NCBI RefSeq assembly: GCF_001949145.1
Contig: NW_019091563.1
Coordinates: forward strand, 398,269 to 449,541
Length of the DNA: 51,273 bases
From: Acanthaster planci
Lineage: Eukaryota > Echinodermata > Asteroidea > Valvatida > Acanthasteridae
Direction of reading: 5' to 3'
The position numbers and the translations under genes are program-made. Below the pieces are notes generated by a model, which saw only the letters and a list, made by a program, of their open reading frames with translations, ran no database searches and was not told the origin of the DNA. Within the stretch, counting starts at the first letter, position 1, and every line of letters begins with the position of its first letter. This document shows, one piece after another, positions 34,445 to 45,465 of this stretch.

Positions 34445-36275
34445 TAGACATTAATCAATTACACAGCAAAGAAAAAGGACCCCATTTAGTACTGAATTTG
34501 GCAGAATTTCTATTAGAGGTGAAAATGAATCTTTGTAAGGCAAAATATCTTTTTAAATCGTCTTTAGACAATAAGAATGATGGTTTATTCCCGTTCATTT
34601 TTATTTTAAAATATGGAAGCGGCAAAACAAGTGAATTAAATTGAGTACATTCCTGAGGTTAATCGAAATTGCGAAAAGGAAAGTTTTTGGTATCCAAAAG
34701 CACATCAATGTGCCAATCACCGATCTGGTTCCAAAAAGAGGTGAAAAACTCTCAAGTACAAAAGACATGCATCAAGGTTTCACTCTCAGCTTGACAAAAA
34801 GAACGCAAGTCATTATCTCTTTTATTAATTTCAAAAATAAGACTTAATGACTAAGATTCTATATGTCTATACTGAAACCATCTCAATGTAGTATCACATG
34901 TTAACTGAAAGGGCAAACTGCATAAACTCCAACCTTTCAGTAAGAGGAAGGTTACAAGCCAGCTTCACTTCCCATCAATCAATAAACCTATAGACAACCT
35001 TCACTGAAGAGGTAAGACTATGATACAGACAAGTAGAGCCCTTTTTATCCTGCAAAAGTAACTGCAAATTAAAAGGCATCAGAGGAAAAAATATATTACA
35101 GTTGACCGGTGACAATGTGCTACGAAAAGATTTTCTAACAGTATTAATAACTCTGCCGTATTCCAAAAAGTTGGTCCTGGTGTCAAATTTTAGCATAAAG
35201 TTATCTAGGCTTAAGAAGTGACCTTCACTATCGAGCAGGTCACTTACGAAATTAAGTCCTTTTTAAGCCCGGTGTTTATAAAAAAATACGTTTATTGCCA
35301 ATTGCAATTCTATGTTTGTACCACAAAACATTTTCATTGAACAAAATGACTCCAGGCTTTAAAAACGTTAATCCAAAACTGATTTGGATACTTTACCTGC
35401 TGAAGAAAATACGTGATGCTAAAATGACCACCTTCAATAAGCAACACATTCTGAATATCACTAATCTTATGAAACAAAGAAACCCGCTAGAAATGTTGCT
35501 ATTCAACAGTCTACGGATCCAAGTACACTTAAGAGCTTCAGTGTATAAACTTAAATCGACCATACTGACACAGTCATGTTTATAATCTTGGATCATCTGA
35601 TTCCTAGCAACTCTGACCACCCCCCCCATATAAATTTATACAGCATAGCATTTAAATTCTTAATATTATCTTGGGGTGGATCTAGAAGAACCAAAATAAA
35701 AAAAAGAAATTTGGACAAGATTTAACAAGTGATTTAATAATTGTGACTCTATCAAGAACCGTTAAATTTCTCTTAGACCAATGATCGATTAAAGTAGCAG
35801 TGGCTTCAAGCACTCTGCAATAATTTATGATGGTCATGTTTATCGAGATTGAGAGTAAAATCAATGCCCAGGGCTCAGGGCCAACACAATGAACATTAAT
35901 ATGCTCACAAAGGCGTTTCTGACGTCCCCTATTACCACCAATCCACACAGCATTAGTTTTATCTATGTTCACTCTGAGACCAGAAACATTACCAAAATCA
36001 CCCAAAATCTTAAAATCTCTCTCAAAAGACTGCTCTGTACCATCTGAGAAGAATACTGTATCATCAGCATACTGAGAAAGCCTACACTCTCTATCCTCTG
36101 CTGAAATGCCCTTAAGAATGCTGTCATTACGAACAAGCACCCATAATTTCAGCACACAAAAGAAACAAATAAGGGCTCAAACCGTCTCCTTGACGACAAC
36201 CCCGCTCTATCTGATAAAAACCCATTTACCAACTCCAAGACGGTCGCACCACCGAATAGAACTATAAACCTGAGA
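34445..36275 (-). pseudogene. L1-like ORF2, 3' part (RT palm to C-terminus)
   Basis: On the minus strand: VYSSIR, then in a shifted frame NGFYQIERGCRQGDGLSPYL (about 36215-36155), then a 157-codon ORF (35682-36155) with SQYADDTVFF (YADD at 36060-36071, catalytic residues kept) and GLRVNIDKTNAVWIGG. The post-RT part follows: VVRVARNQ and ALKCTWIRRLL (about 35620-35500), then LRWFQYRHIES (about 34890), a CQAESETLMHVFC cysteine motif (about 34800) and KRYFALQRFIFTSN (about 34530). Frame changes and stops make it inactive. Its start abuts the start of the plus-strand part at about 36275, giving an inverted composite. Confidence 0.88.
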
Positions 36276-37108
36276 AGGACACTAATATTGAAAATGAGAT
36301 GAAGGATTTGTCAGATAGAATTGCCAGTGGTGACAACAGTTTGGTGGGTGCGCTGAACGAGAAACAACTTTGTCTTGTTAATTTGCGGAGATCTAAAATG
36401 GATGGTGTTATGGTTAGTGTTATGGATGGTGGAAGGAGCATTGAGAGAACCATCGAAATATTTTTTTTTAATCTGGAGAAGCATAACTGTAATAATAGGA
36501 TTATTAGCAGAATTACTAAGGAAGACAGTAATTATTTAAAGACTTCTGGAGAATATATTCAGGAGGCCCGGTTTTTATTTTACAAGAAATTATACTGTAT
36601 TCAGAACAAACGCCAACCAGTAATCTTCCGTTTGTTTTCGACAGTGTAAACCACCAGTTCTTTTAAATTCAACCAGGAAAAAAATAAACGGCCTGTTGAC
36701 TCGTGAGGAACTATTGAAAGTTTTGAAGAACACTAAAATGGTAAGTCTCCAGGTTCTGATGATTTTACATGTGAATTTATTAATTTTTTTCTCTGATTTA
36801 TCATGGTTTCTCCTATATAGGCTCTACGGTCTCTCAATTTTGGGTATGATACTCGTAGACTTTAAGTCAGCCAACAGCTCGGTATCATTTGCTGCCAAAA
36901 GGGGATTAACCCCGACAGTTTTTAAAGAACTGGAGACCAATTTCGTATAAATTAGCTTCTGGTTGTATTTCAGAGAGAAACAAACATTGCCTCTCCACAA
37001 TTATACATAAAAGTCAAAAACGTTTTTTGCAGGGCCGCTATATCGGGGAGAATATTCGTCTTATGTATGATTTGCTCAATTATACAGAGAACAATAATGT
37101 TCCTGCAG
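36276..37108 (+). pseudogene. L1-like ORF2, 5' part, inverted (twin priming)
   Basis: Plus-strand reading begins in the endonuclease-RT linker: ENEMKDLSDRIASGDNS, then SIERTIEIFFFNLEKHNCNN (about 36435-36500) and EARFLFYKKLY. LTREELLKVLKNTK and GKSPGSDDFTCEFINFFSDL (about 36740-36800) are RT block 1. It ends at GRYIGENIRLMYDLLNYTEN plus NNVPAVGPDF (about 37033-37108). The minus-strand partner takes up the protein roughly 35-40 residues later, so only a short middle piece (the KAFD block) is missing. The order rc(5' part)-3' part is the signature of twin-primed insertion. Confidence 0.85.
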
Positions 37109-37111
37109 TAG

Positions 37112-37240
37112 GACCCGATTTCACGAAACGTGGCGTAACTGTGAACTATTCGTAAGCGTTGCGCCACAGATTTATGGCGTAGCTGCGCAATTTGCTTACG
37201 TTTGATTTCACAAAAATCTGCCTAGCTGCGCCACGTTTTT
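37112..37240. mobile_element. Small inverted-repeat element, MITE-like
   Basis: aaacgtggcg (near 37126) and its complement cgccacgttt (near 37226) bracket about 110 bp with repeated gcgccac / ggcgtagctgcgc words and two tttcacgaaa/ttcacaaaa words. It lies immediately at the outer end of the inverted L1 piece. No target duplication could be read with confidence. Confidence 0.35.
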
Positions 37241-37417
37241 AATATCAATTTCTTGGACAAAACGGCTTTTACGAAAGCTGTTCCTTTCCAATATAACATT
37301 AGTCGTCAAACAGTCACTGAGCGACTCCACCCGCCATTTTGAAACCAGACAAAAAGTCTCGCAGTTTTCTCTCAGCCAGACAAGTTTATTGTTACCTTCT
37401 GGGACAAAGTTATATTT

Positions 37418-37826
37418 TGCAAGCACAGAGGGAACGGAAATAAAAGAAAACAGCGATGGCGCCCTTTATAAACACCATATTAAAATAAAAGGGCTACACA
37501 CGCAACGCGTCAAGTCGCGTGTGTGGTGCCGTGCGTCGCGTCGTGCTTCAGGCGACGTGATACGCGGCCGGACGGAAGAAGCGATATTTAGGCTGAAAAA
37601 AAAAAACGCAACAAGGAAAGGACGCAAGACAGCGCGACGTGACGGGCAATGGCACGACGTACGCGACACGTCGTGTGTGTACTAACGTAATGGCAACAAG
37701 GCAACAGTGCGACGGGACGGTACGACGCTGGGGAGCCGTCCTGCCGTCTCGTCGTGTAGTTGCGTCGCCTTGGAAGAGGCTAAAGAGAGACAGAAATAAG
37801 TGTCGTAAATAGTACACCATATTTTA
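37418..37826 (+). mobile_element. CGACG element, copy 3 (full length, one core)
   Basis: Runs from gcaagcacagagggaacgga through aaaacagcgatggcgccct, tataaacaccat, gtcgtgcttcaggcgacg, gcgatatttaggctg, cgacacgtcgtgtgtgtact and tagttgcgtcgcc to tgtcgtaaatagtacaccat, about 409 bp. Both ends match copy 1 in inverse. CpG is abundant and not decayed to TpG, unlike the AT-rich surroundings. No coding capacity; ORFs here reflect composition. Confidence 0.8.
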
Positions 37827-39900
37827 TAGACTGTGGCATATTTGCTGCGATCCCTGATGACGCTAACGCCTGACGACGTACATAGTCGGAGTTTATTACG
37901 CTATGTGAATGTGGCCCACTCTCAAACCGTTGCCGCTGGTTGCTCACCTAAGCGACTAATTCGAGCTCCACTCGCCGAAGATTCTACTCTTCAAAATACA
38001 AAATGTCAATTAATTTCAAGCCATCATCGCTTGTGAAGGTCATAAACAGGCTTGAGGCTTATTTTGAACGTTATCGACTGTTTTTCAGTGCAAAATGTAA
38101 CCGAGAAACTATGGTCGTAAAAAATCGAATTGCAGTCATTTTTTACAAGTCCACTTCAGTTCAGCATCATCACGACTAATTAATTCCACTTGAAATCTAC
38201 CCATGGCAATTAACTCCGTCAACGGAGCGCTAATTACTTACAGAGCCCTCACCGCCAGTGATGCCCACAAGTTTTAATCGATTTTCTGGGGGGGGGGTGA
38301 AAACCTCTTATTCAAAGGGACAGTGAGTCTGGAGTGTTTCTACACATCAAAACTGATGGGTCCATGTTGAAAGTTAATAAGATGGCCTCTAATTACATTT
38401 TCAATCTGCAGCGTACGTGTCACTAACAGTAAAGCTTAGTTTCCATAAAGTCATAACAAACGCCGACAACACGCAAGATGTAGACACGTAGACACTCGCA
38501 AAAGAGACCAGGGTGACCAGATGAAAATGGTGCATTTCTTCTAGATGCACTTGAAAGTTCTGCTAAATCTGACAAAAATCTGTCTGAAATTAATCGAAAT
38601 GCATTATAAATGTTTTAAATCACACGCACTTGTTAAACAGTAACCCAGTTCGCAATTACTTCATGTACGCTGCACTAAAAAGTAGGGCAAGTGTACATAC
38701 ACGACTCGCTTCACCGTGCGTCTTGTGTGGGCGCCCTTCTGTGTTTGTGTAGAAGTGCGCGATTCAGCTTGAGCTTCGGTTTGGGTTAATTCTTTTCAAA
38801 TTTTCAGGTAAATATTTACCATGGATGGACGTGAGCAAGATCTTTCAATTGATGAAATTCGTCGGTGGACCGTGGCCGGCTGAAACAGGTCCTAAGGAAC
38901 AACAACATATTCCACATGCTGTATTTGGCTTAATCAACACTTCAAATTACAATGAAAGTAGTTCAAACTGGTACGTATTTAAAATTTCATTTTTTTCCAT
39001 ATTCAGTTTCATTATATCTTAATAGATACTGATGTCCGTAAAGGTTTCCTGGAGTGAGTTCACGCACGAATGTCACATGACACCCTTGCAGGGACCCTAT
39101 GGGGTTGGTCTGAAAAAATTCTGTTTTCTAAGAAAATGCTTCGATTTTCTCACTGCTAAATAACATTGATAAAAACATTACCTCGGTACAATCACAGTGT
39201 TTAATTTATCTTTTCACTAGGTATCACTGATCGCATGTCATTTAGTGATATAGGTATATTTAAAATCATTGGTTATCTTGATCAATTTTGCATAGACGAT
39301 AAAGTGAAGTGAGAAAATCTTTTACCAATGAGAAGAAAAAGAAAAAATATCAAATTGAAAACCGCCGTATTGAGCCAGCTTGCTCGCCTGCCAGAAATTT
39401 ACCCAAAATGCTCTGTGCGTCGTTAGCTGTGACCCCATCTGACGTATTTCCTTCACTAAAATCTGTGGGAGGCCATCGGGGTGCACCGCAGGAAATAAAT
39501 TCCAATAAACACCACTGATAAATGCCCATATTTTACAAATATTTTTAAAAAAACACAACTTTCACAGGTGTTCAGGCTGTACAGAAAAACGATGTTCGAC
39601 ATGTCCTCTTTCATTTTTCTTTCAATTTTTAGTGGGTTGACCAATGAATTTTTGAGAAATTCTAACCCAAAGCGGACCACCCCTAAAATTAAGTAAATTT
39701 CACTGCCCGGAATAGTAGCTATTTTGAAAATGCATCCCTCTGCAAAATGGCTAAAATAGTGCCAGTTCGGGCCTGATTGCATCTCTCGGGACTGTTCTGT
39801 GAGTTGAGTGTACTGGATTTGAAGGAGTGGCAGGCCATAGTGTCTGTGAATTATGAGTCATAGGTAGATAGGAGGCATTCTATGTTTTGCGTTCATCGAG
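37827..39900. other. Unassigned stretch with a weak first-exon candidate
   Basis: At 38815 ttaccatggatgg gives a good start context. The frame from 38821 closes after 20 codons, while the frame from 38825 stays open past a GTACGT donor-like word at 38971. Neither protein is recognisable. CpG words at 38695-38760 could be a promoter patch. The rest (39000-39900) shows nothing beyond short ORFs. Confidence 0.2.
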
Positions 39901-39984
39901 TAGGTACATGTAAGTGGACGGACCTTTTGAGTTTGGTGATGCGGCGTGGAGGTCCTTAGCGGTTAGAGCCCTTACGCACCTATC

Positions 39985-40680
39985 TATGACTCTTGACACA
40001 CTCGTCTCCTGTGTGGAAACACGATTGTACTGCACCACGCTTCTGGTTTATGTACTGCTTGTAGAACTTTCCACTGATGATGTTCCTCTCTACTGCGGAT
40101 ATTAGCTGATGTACATTGGCCAGTCTCTGTGGGTCGAATGTTCAGTTTTGTGGTCATTGGCGGGTTATGCAAGGGTTTTGCCGGTGATTAGCCAGTAGTA
40201 ACATGTGCAGTTGCTCGACATGCTGTGAGTAGTTGCGGAGTTGCAGCTTTCCAAGGTCTGTGTTCATCAGTTGCAATTTGGAAGGTTTGCTTGAGAACGT
40301 GATTAAATCGCTCAATGAGATCGTTTGCCTTCGGTTGGTATAGAGATGTGCAAATGTATTTTATTCCTCACAGGCTTAAGTGCGACCATGGTTCGACTGA
40401 AAGTCTGCAGAAATAAGCTGTGTTCCATTGTCCGAAACCGGTTCATAAGGAAGCCCTTCCCTCGCATAGAGTCAAGGAGGGAACACGCGGACTATGAAGT
40501 GGCCTCAACTGTAAAGGCAATTTCTGGCCACTTACTGAAGTAGTCCATAACGACAATTGCGAATCTGTAGTTGTGCGGGCCATGTTCAAAGGGACCGCAA
40601 ATGTCAATAGCTAGCTTTTGCCACGGTTTTGCAGGAAGGGGTACACGTTGTAGTGGCGGATTGCGAGTATACACTGTCTC
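39985..40680 (-). pseudogene. Ty3/gypsy integrase (element G1)
   Basis: Minus-strand: YTRNPPLQRVPLPAKPWQKL, then AIDICGPF with the first catalytic Asp and VVMDYFSKWPEIAFTVEATS (40674-40495). After a stop and frame change, VSDNGTQLISADFQ carries the second Asp (SDNG at 40424-40435). Then TSLYQPKANDLIERFNHVLK carries the Glu (about 40330-40275), and AHVTTG precedes a stop and SPAKPLHN (about 40190-40150). D, D and E are all present but spread over frames with stops, so the gene is dead. Its 5' continuation (RNase H, RT) lies at 43097-44215, beyond an inserted LINE. Of the zinc-binding region only a short lead-in is left. Confidence 0.88.
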
Positions 40681-40689
40681 GTCACTACT

Positions 40690-43096
40690 CCTACCGTCTA
40701 TTAGCTGCTCCCGCTGGCTAGCCCCATGGGGGCGAAAAGGGAGCCGGGTGCGTAAGTCTCACCTGCCAGTAAATAGCCTCTCCAACACCAAGACTACTGC
40801 ATTGCCTCCTTGTGGCATCACACGATAACAGGGCATCTTGCGACCCCTGGCAGAATCTGCACTTGATCTTGGAGCAGTAGTGGGCCCCAGAGACATGGTG
40901 CGCAGGCCCACTGGCGTGTGGACACGCCCTGGCACCTTGTCAACCACTGCCCCAGTTATGGGTAAAATAGCACCATTGCCTTGTGGTTAACTTTGAAGAG
41001 AACAATGCTAAAGGAGTAAACCCAGACAGAAAATTCGGAGTGGAGCCGCGTAGGCGGTAGGTCGAATGTGTTATGACACATTCCGGCAACTCCTTCAGCT
41101 GCGCTGGCACCCACCGTACCGGCTAGTCCCTTCCCGACTGTGGTAACATCTGCTCCATGTACGAGGGCATAAAGAAAGCGTTTGGTCCTAGTGCCATTAA
41201 GATCGCTCCTCTTAAATCCACCTCAGGCGACATCATCACAGGTCGCGGGGAGCAGATGGAGAGATGGGCAGAACATTACCAGGAACTGTACTCCAGAGAG
41301 AATATATTCACCCACACGGCCATTGAGAACACCACTCCCCTGGCCAGTATGGAGGAGCTCGAAATACCAACCACCATCGAAGAGCTCATCAGGGCCATTG
41401 ACTAACTAGCCTGTGGAAAAGAACCAGGAAGTAATGGAATCCCACCGGAGATTATTAAGGCTGGCAGAGAGAGTTCCCTCCTCAGCCACTTGTACGATCT
41501 CCTATTCCAGTGCTGGGAGGAAGGCACGATACCGCAGGACATGCGTGACGCCAAGATCATCACGGTCTACAAAAACAAGGTCGACCGCCGTGACTGCAAC
41601 AACTACCGCAGGATCTCCCTCCGCAGCATCGTGGGAAAGGCCTTTGCCTGGGTGGCCCTCAATAGGCTTCAACTACTCGCCAATCGTGTGTAACATGAGT
41701 CACAATGCGGGTTCAGAGCTGCAAGGTCGACAACTGATATGTTGTTCACCCTCAGGCAGTTACAGGAGAAGTGTCGTGTTTTGTTTCTTGCCTTCACTGA
41801 CCTCACCTAAACGTTCGACTTGGTCCACCGAACCGGCCTCTACACCCTCCTACACAGGATTGGTTGCACCCCCCCAAGCTCCTGAAGATGATCACATCAT
41901 TTCGTAATGACATGACTGGCACCATTCAGTTCGAAGGATCATCATTCCCAATCAAGAACGGTGTGAAGCATGGGTGTGTCCTGGTCCCGACACACTTCGG
42001 CGTGTTCTTCTCCCTGCTGCTGCGCTTTGCCTTTCGACACTCTGAAGATGGAATCTTCCTCCACACTAGGAGTGACGGGAACCTCTTCATCTTGGCCCGC
42101 CTAAAAGCACAGACGATTACTGATCATAGTGAGGAAGCACTCCAGCGGCTCGTTACCCGCTTTGTGGTAGCATGTTTCGAGTTCGGCATCACTATCAGCA
42201 TGAAAAAGACCAACATCATGGGCCAGGATGTTAGTAGCAAATCCCAAATCACCTTCGCCGACCACACCTTGGAAATGGTCGACAACTTTACTTACCTTGG
42301 TTCTACCATCTCAATCAAACTTTCCTCAGACGCCGAGCTCAATTTGCAGATTGGAAAGGCAGCAACTGCAATGGCTCACCTAACAAAAAGAGTATAGGGC
42401 AACACTATGCTGACAACCAACACAAAGATGAAGGTGTACCAAGCCTGTGTTCTGAGTACCCTTCTCTACGGTAGCATAGCCTGGACATTGTACTCTTGCC
42501 AAGAAAGTAGGCTGAATGCTTTTCACATGCGCTACCTTAGACGACTCCTGAGCATCATTTGAAAGGATCACGTCACAAATGAAGATGTCCTGTCTCAGGT
42601 GGGTGTGCTAATTATGTTTGCAATTCTGACCCAGAGACGGTTGCGCTGGATGGGCAATGTCTGCCACATGTACGACGGACGCATCCAAAAGGATGTTTTG
42701 TATGGCGAGCTTGCCACATGGACGCGGCCCACTGGATGGCCCACCCTTCGCTATAAAGATGTCTGCAAACGTGATCTGAGAAGGCATGAAGCGTCTGCAC
42801 CACGGACCTAGAATCAACGACATCAGATCGCACCAACTGGCGATCTTCTGTCAAGGCAGGGGTCCTGCAAGCTGGGGAGAGGAGAAAGAGTCAGTGGGAA
42901 GAAAAGAAGATCCGCAGGCGGTAGAGGCTTCAGTCAGCTCCTGTTGCCACGACCAAAAACGACGCCTGCAGCAAATGTCAAAGGACCTGTCGTTCCCGCC
43001 TCGGGCTGTACAGTCACAGCAGGCGCTGTGCAAGTACAACGGACTGACCAAGGCGCAGATACTCCATTGTCTTCCGAGACAGACGGATGCCAACAA
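40690..43096 (+). pseudogene. LINE inserted in G1: 5' UTR-like lead, RT, C-terminal CCHC-like motif
   Basis: About 460 bp of non-coding lead precedes MYEGIKKAFGPSAIKIAPLK (41157) and MERWAEHYQELYSRENIFTH. The RT follows in shifting frames: ACGKEPGSNGIPPEII (about 41410), DMRDAKIITVYKNK and DCNNYRRISLRSIVGKAF (41535-41650), ESQCGFRAARSTTDMLF (about 41700), VKHGCVLVPTHFG (about 41960), KKTNIMGQDVSS and VDNFTYLGSTIS (42200-42315). Where the xADD box should stand (about 42110-42125) the text goes from RLKAQT to HSEEALQRL with three residues between, so the catalytic segment is deleted in frame. C-terminal: RRLRWMGNVCHMYDGRIQKD (about 42635-42695) and CSKCQRTCRSRLGLYSHSRR (about 42970). The family is widespread in animals, often annotated as craniofacial development protein 2-like; clade not assigned. 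Inactive. Confidence 0.88.
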
Positions 43097-44215
43097 ATTG
43101 AAGTTTAGCAAACGTGCTGCCCATCTGGCAATGCGTATTGGTTTGTGACCAGTACCACGAGTAGAAAGCAATGTTGTCAAAGCTTGGTGGTCAGTTTGTA
43201 ATGTGAAACAGCGAATCTACAGGTATTTGTATCACTTTTCACACGCCCAGACGCATGCAAGTGCCTCTTTCCCACTTACAGTGTACCGTGCTTGTTTTCA
43301 GTTGTTGTGCGCGAACGCGACTCGAAAGCAATCGGGCGTTCCGCATTGTTCTTTACTTGTATGAGTATGGTTCCTATGCCATGTACAGAGTCATCTGTAG
43401 AAACAACTGTAGGAAGATCAATCGGGGTCAAACAGTGCAAGTGTAGTTGAGTTTGTTTCTGCATTCAATTGGGGACCCTTAACAATAGAGGACAATAAGG
43501 TCCCCGATTGCCAGAGGGTCCCCGATTGACAACTGTGTACAAAACATATGGGTGGTCTTCTAAAAAAGTTAAAGTACAAACAAAAGAGGAACAATATGGG
43601 GTCCCCAGTTGCAGGCAAATACACAATTATGTGCGTTTGAGATGTACTGTTTGAGTGAGGCAAAGCAAGACTGTGATTCGTCTGACCAAATGAACGGAGT
43701 GTCCTCACGAAGGAGTGTGCGGAGTGGTTTAATAATGATTGAATAGTTTGGTATGAATCTAGCGTAGTATGATGCAAAACTCACGAATGATCGAAGCATG
43801 GATGGGTCTGTAGGTTCAGGAGCATTTAGTAATGCCTCGACATGTGTTGGGTTAGGAGCAAAGCCATTGCATGACAGTGTATGGCCCAGGAAACGGAAAC
43901 TTGACCTGTCGAAGTGGCACTTGTCTATTGTAACACCCAACTCTGTCAAGCATTTCAGCACTGCATGGAGATTTGTGTTGTGGCCCTTCTGATCGCAACC
44001 AAAAATGGCAATGTCATCAAAGTAACACTGTACTTCCTTCAAACCACTGAGAGCACAGGACATGCCTTTTGGAAGGCAGATGGCGCTGAGGCTAGTCCAA
44101 AACGAACGCGTTTAAAAGGAGGTCGCTTATAGAAATATCAACTCCATAAACATTGATTGACTGAAAAGCGACTTGTGTTCCTCTAAGATGTGCAAGGACA
44201 CTTCTTAGGGTCTCG
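43097..44215 (-). pseudogene. Ty3/gypsy RT and RNase H (element G1)
   Basis: Minus-strand: FKRVRFGLASAPSAFQKA (about 44115-44060), then a frameshift into a 164-codon ORF (43569-44063) with VQCYFDDIAIFG (YFDD at 44013-44024), FLGHTLSCNGFAPNPTHVEA, RSFVSFASYYARFIPNYSII and LLREDTPFIWSD. After a break (43470-43590) RNase H follows: LPTVVSTDDSVHGIGTILIQ, ERPIAFESRSRTTTENKH, ALACVWACEKWYKYL and TDHQALTTLLSTRGTGH, then RIARWAARLLNFN, ending at the LINE junction near 43096. The continuation to integrase is at 40680. Stops and frame changes rule out activity. The 5' end meets the CR1-like fragment near 44220. Confidence 0.9.
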
Positions 44216-44224
44216 AAGGGCTTG

Positions 44225-44700
44225 TAAAATGTTGTAAAGCTATATTAGATGGAGTTTTTAACAAACATGCCCCACTGAAATCGAAGGCAGTCCCTGTTAG
44301 ACCCCGTCTTCCATGGTTTGATCAGGAAATCAAGTCGGCTATTAGGTTGAAGAGGCGAGCAGAAAGGAAGTGGCGGCGAATCAACAAGGCCTGTGACCTT
44401 TTATACTACAAACAGTATCAAAATATGGTCACTTTCCTTTTGAATAGAGCTCGTTGTGATTTCTACAAAGAATTTATCGATAATAACAACTCTGATCAAG
44501 GGAAATTATTTAGGGCGTCAAAATCCCTTCTTGGGCAATCTGTTACCGCCCCCTTCATGTAGGCCATTTACTGATGCAATGACCCTCGCCAATGAAATGA
44601 CGGAAAAGATATCTTGGTGGAAAGATATCAAATATTCATACTAAACTTGACAACTTAGCATCTACCAGACTTGCTGGGGTATCTCACTTCATACTTCGAA
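44225..44700 (+). pseudogene. CR1/L2-like ORF2 linker fragment
   Basis: Reads KCCKAILDGVFNKHAPLKSK, RLPWFDQEIKSAIRLKRRAE and RKWRRINKACDLLYYKQYQN, then RCDFYKEFIDNNN and LFRASKSLLGQS (44226-44540). Downstream come LANEMTEKIS and, in another frame, SNIHTKLDNLASTRLAGVSH (about 44630-44690). This is the endonuclease-to-RT linker typical of CR1/L2 elements. It lies upstream of the same kind of element's ORF1, so it belongs to another copy or has been displaced. Strikingly, this is the piece missing from the EN-RT fusion ORF at 45466. Confidence 0.85.
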
Positions 44701-44764
44701 GCCTTGCAGCCAAACACCCAACCTAGCAGGGAGAGCTAGAGGAGATACTCTGCACCCTCAGCCC

Positions 44765-45450
44765 TGAATAAGCCTCGTTCTCCGAAAGAAAATGCCTCCT
44801 TTAAAGAGCAGCTGGCACAATACCGCAAAAAGCGTAAGGAACAGATTGCTGCAAGGGACAAATCACAGTCTAACCCCACAAGGCTAGTGGCTACACCTAA
44901 TACAAACAGCTATGCAGATGTCTTGGTCATCGGCGACTCCGTGATCAAACGGCTACAGCCCAGGAGACTGAGCAGGCAAAGAAAGTGATCTGTCATGCGA
45001 TGCGTGGAGCAAAAATTGAAGACCTTGCACCCAGTGCCATACTTCTCTCAGCAAAGTATTATATTTCTGGGATAATTCTGCATGTTGGAACCAACAACAC
45101 ATCTGACAGCCCAGAAACTATTGCTGCAAAGATCACATCCCTCGGCGAATCACTAACACCTAGAGCAGTGACAATCTCATTGATCATACATCGCAAAAAA
45201 AAAACAAACAGCCAATGCCTCAACGCAAGAAAGTAGATGATTCCAATAATTTGCTCAAATCCATTGCAACATTGGGGCTTGGAAACAGAGATGCTACCCA
45301 TTTAGTCTTAGACGGCGTGCACAACAGGAGTACGCCTATTTGCCATAAACCTAATCCAACACATAATGGGTACGTCATAGAACACTTCTTCACACCGGAC
45401 CCTTCATCGGAGAACTTTTTTTGGTTTTGGGAAGACCCTGTACTCTGATG
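44765..45450 (+). pseudogene. CR1/L2-like ORF1 with SGNH/GDSL esterase domain
   Basis: A basic lead (SFKEQLAQYRKKRKEQIAA, 44805-44865) is followed by YADVLVIGDSVIKRL, carrying the SGNH block-I GDS with the nucleophile Ser (about 44910-44955). A one-base frameshift leads to KVICHAMRGAKIEDL, YYISGIILHVGTNNTSDSPE (block III, GTNN, about 45055-45120) and VTISLIIHRKKKTN. A further frame gives HLVLDGVH (block V, DxxH with the catalytic His, about 45300-45325). ORF1 esterase domains are known from the CR1/L2 clade, where they are thought to aid membrane or RNP handling. The gene is broken by at least two frame changes. Confidence 0.82.
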
Positions 45451-45465
45451 TTCTGAAGAAGCGAG

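Noticed and set aside
42786-43148. 120-codon plus ORF and 109-codon minus ORF as independent genes
   Set aside because: They straddle the LINE C-terminus and the gypsy RNase H edge. The meaningful frames are the LINE CCHC-like motif and the RIARWAARLLNFN end.
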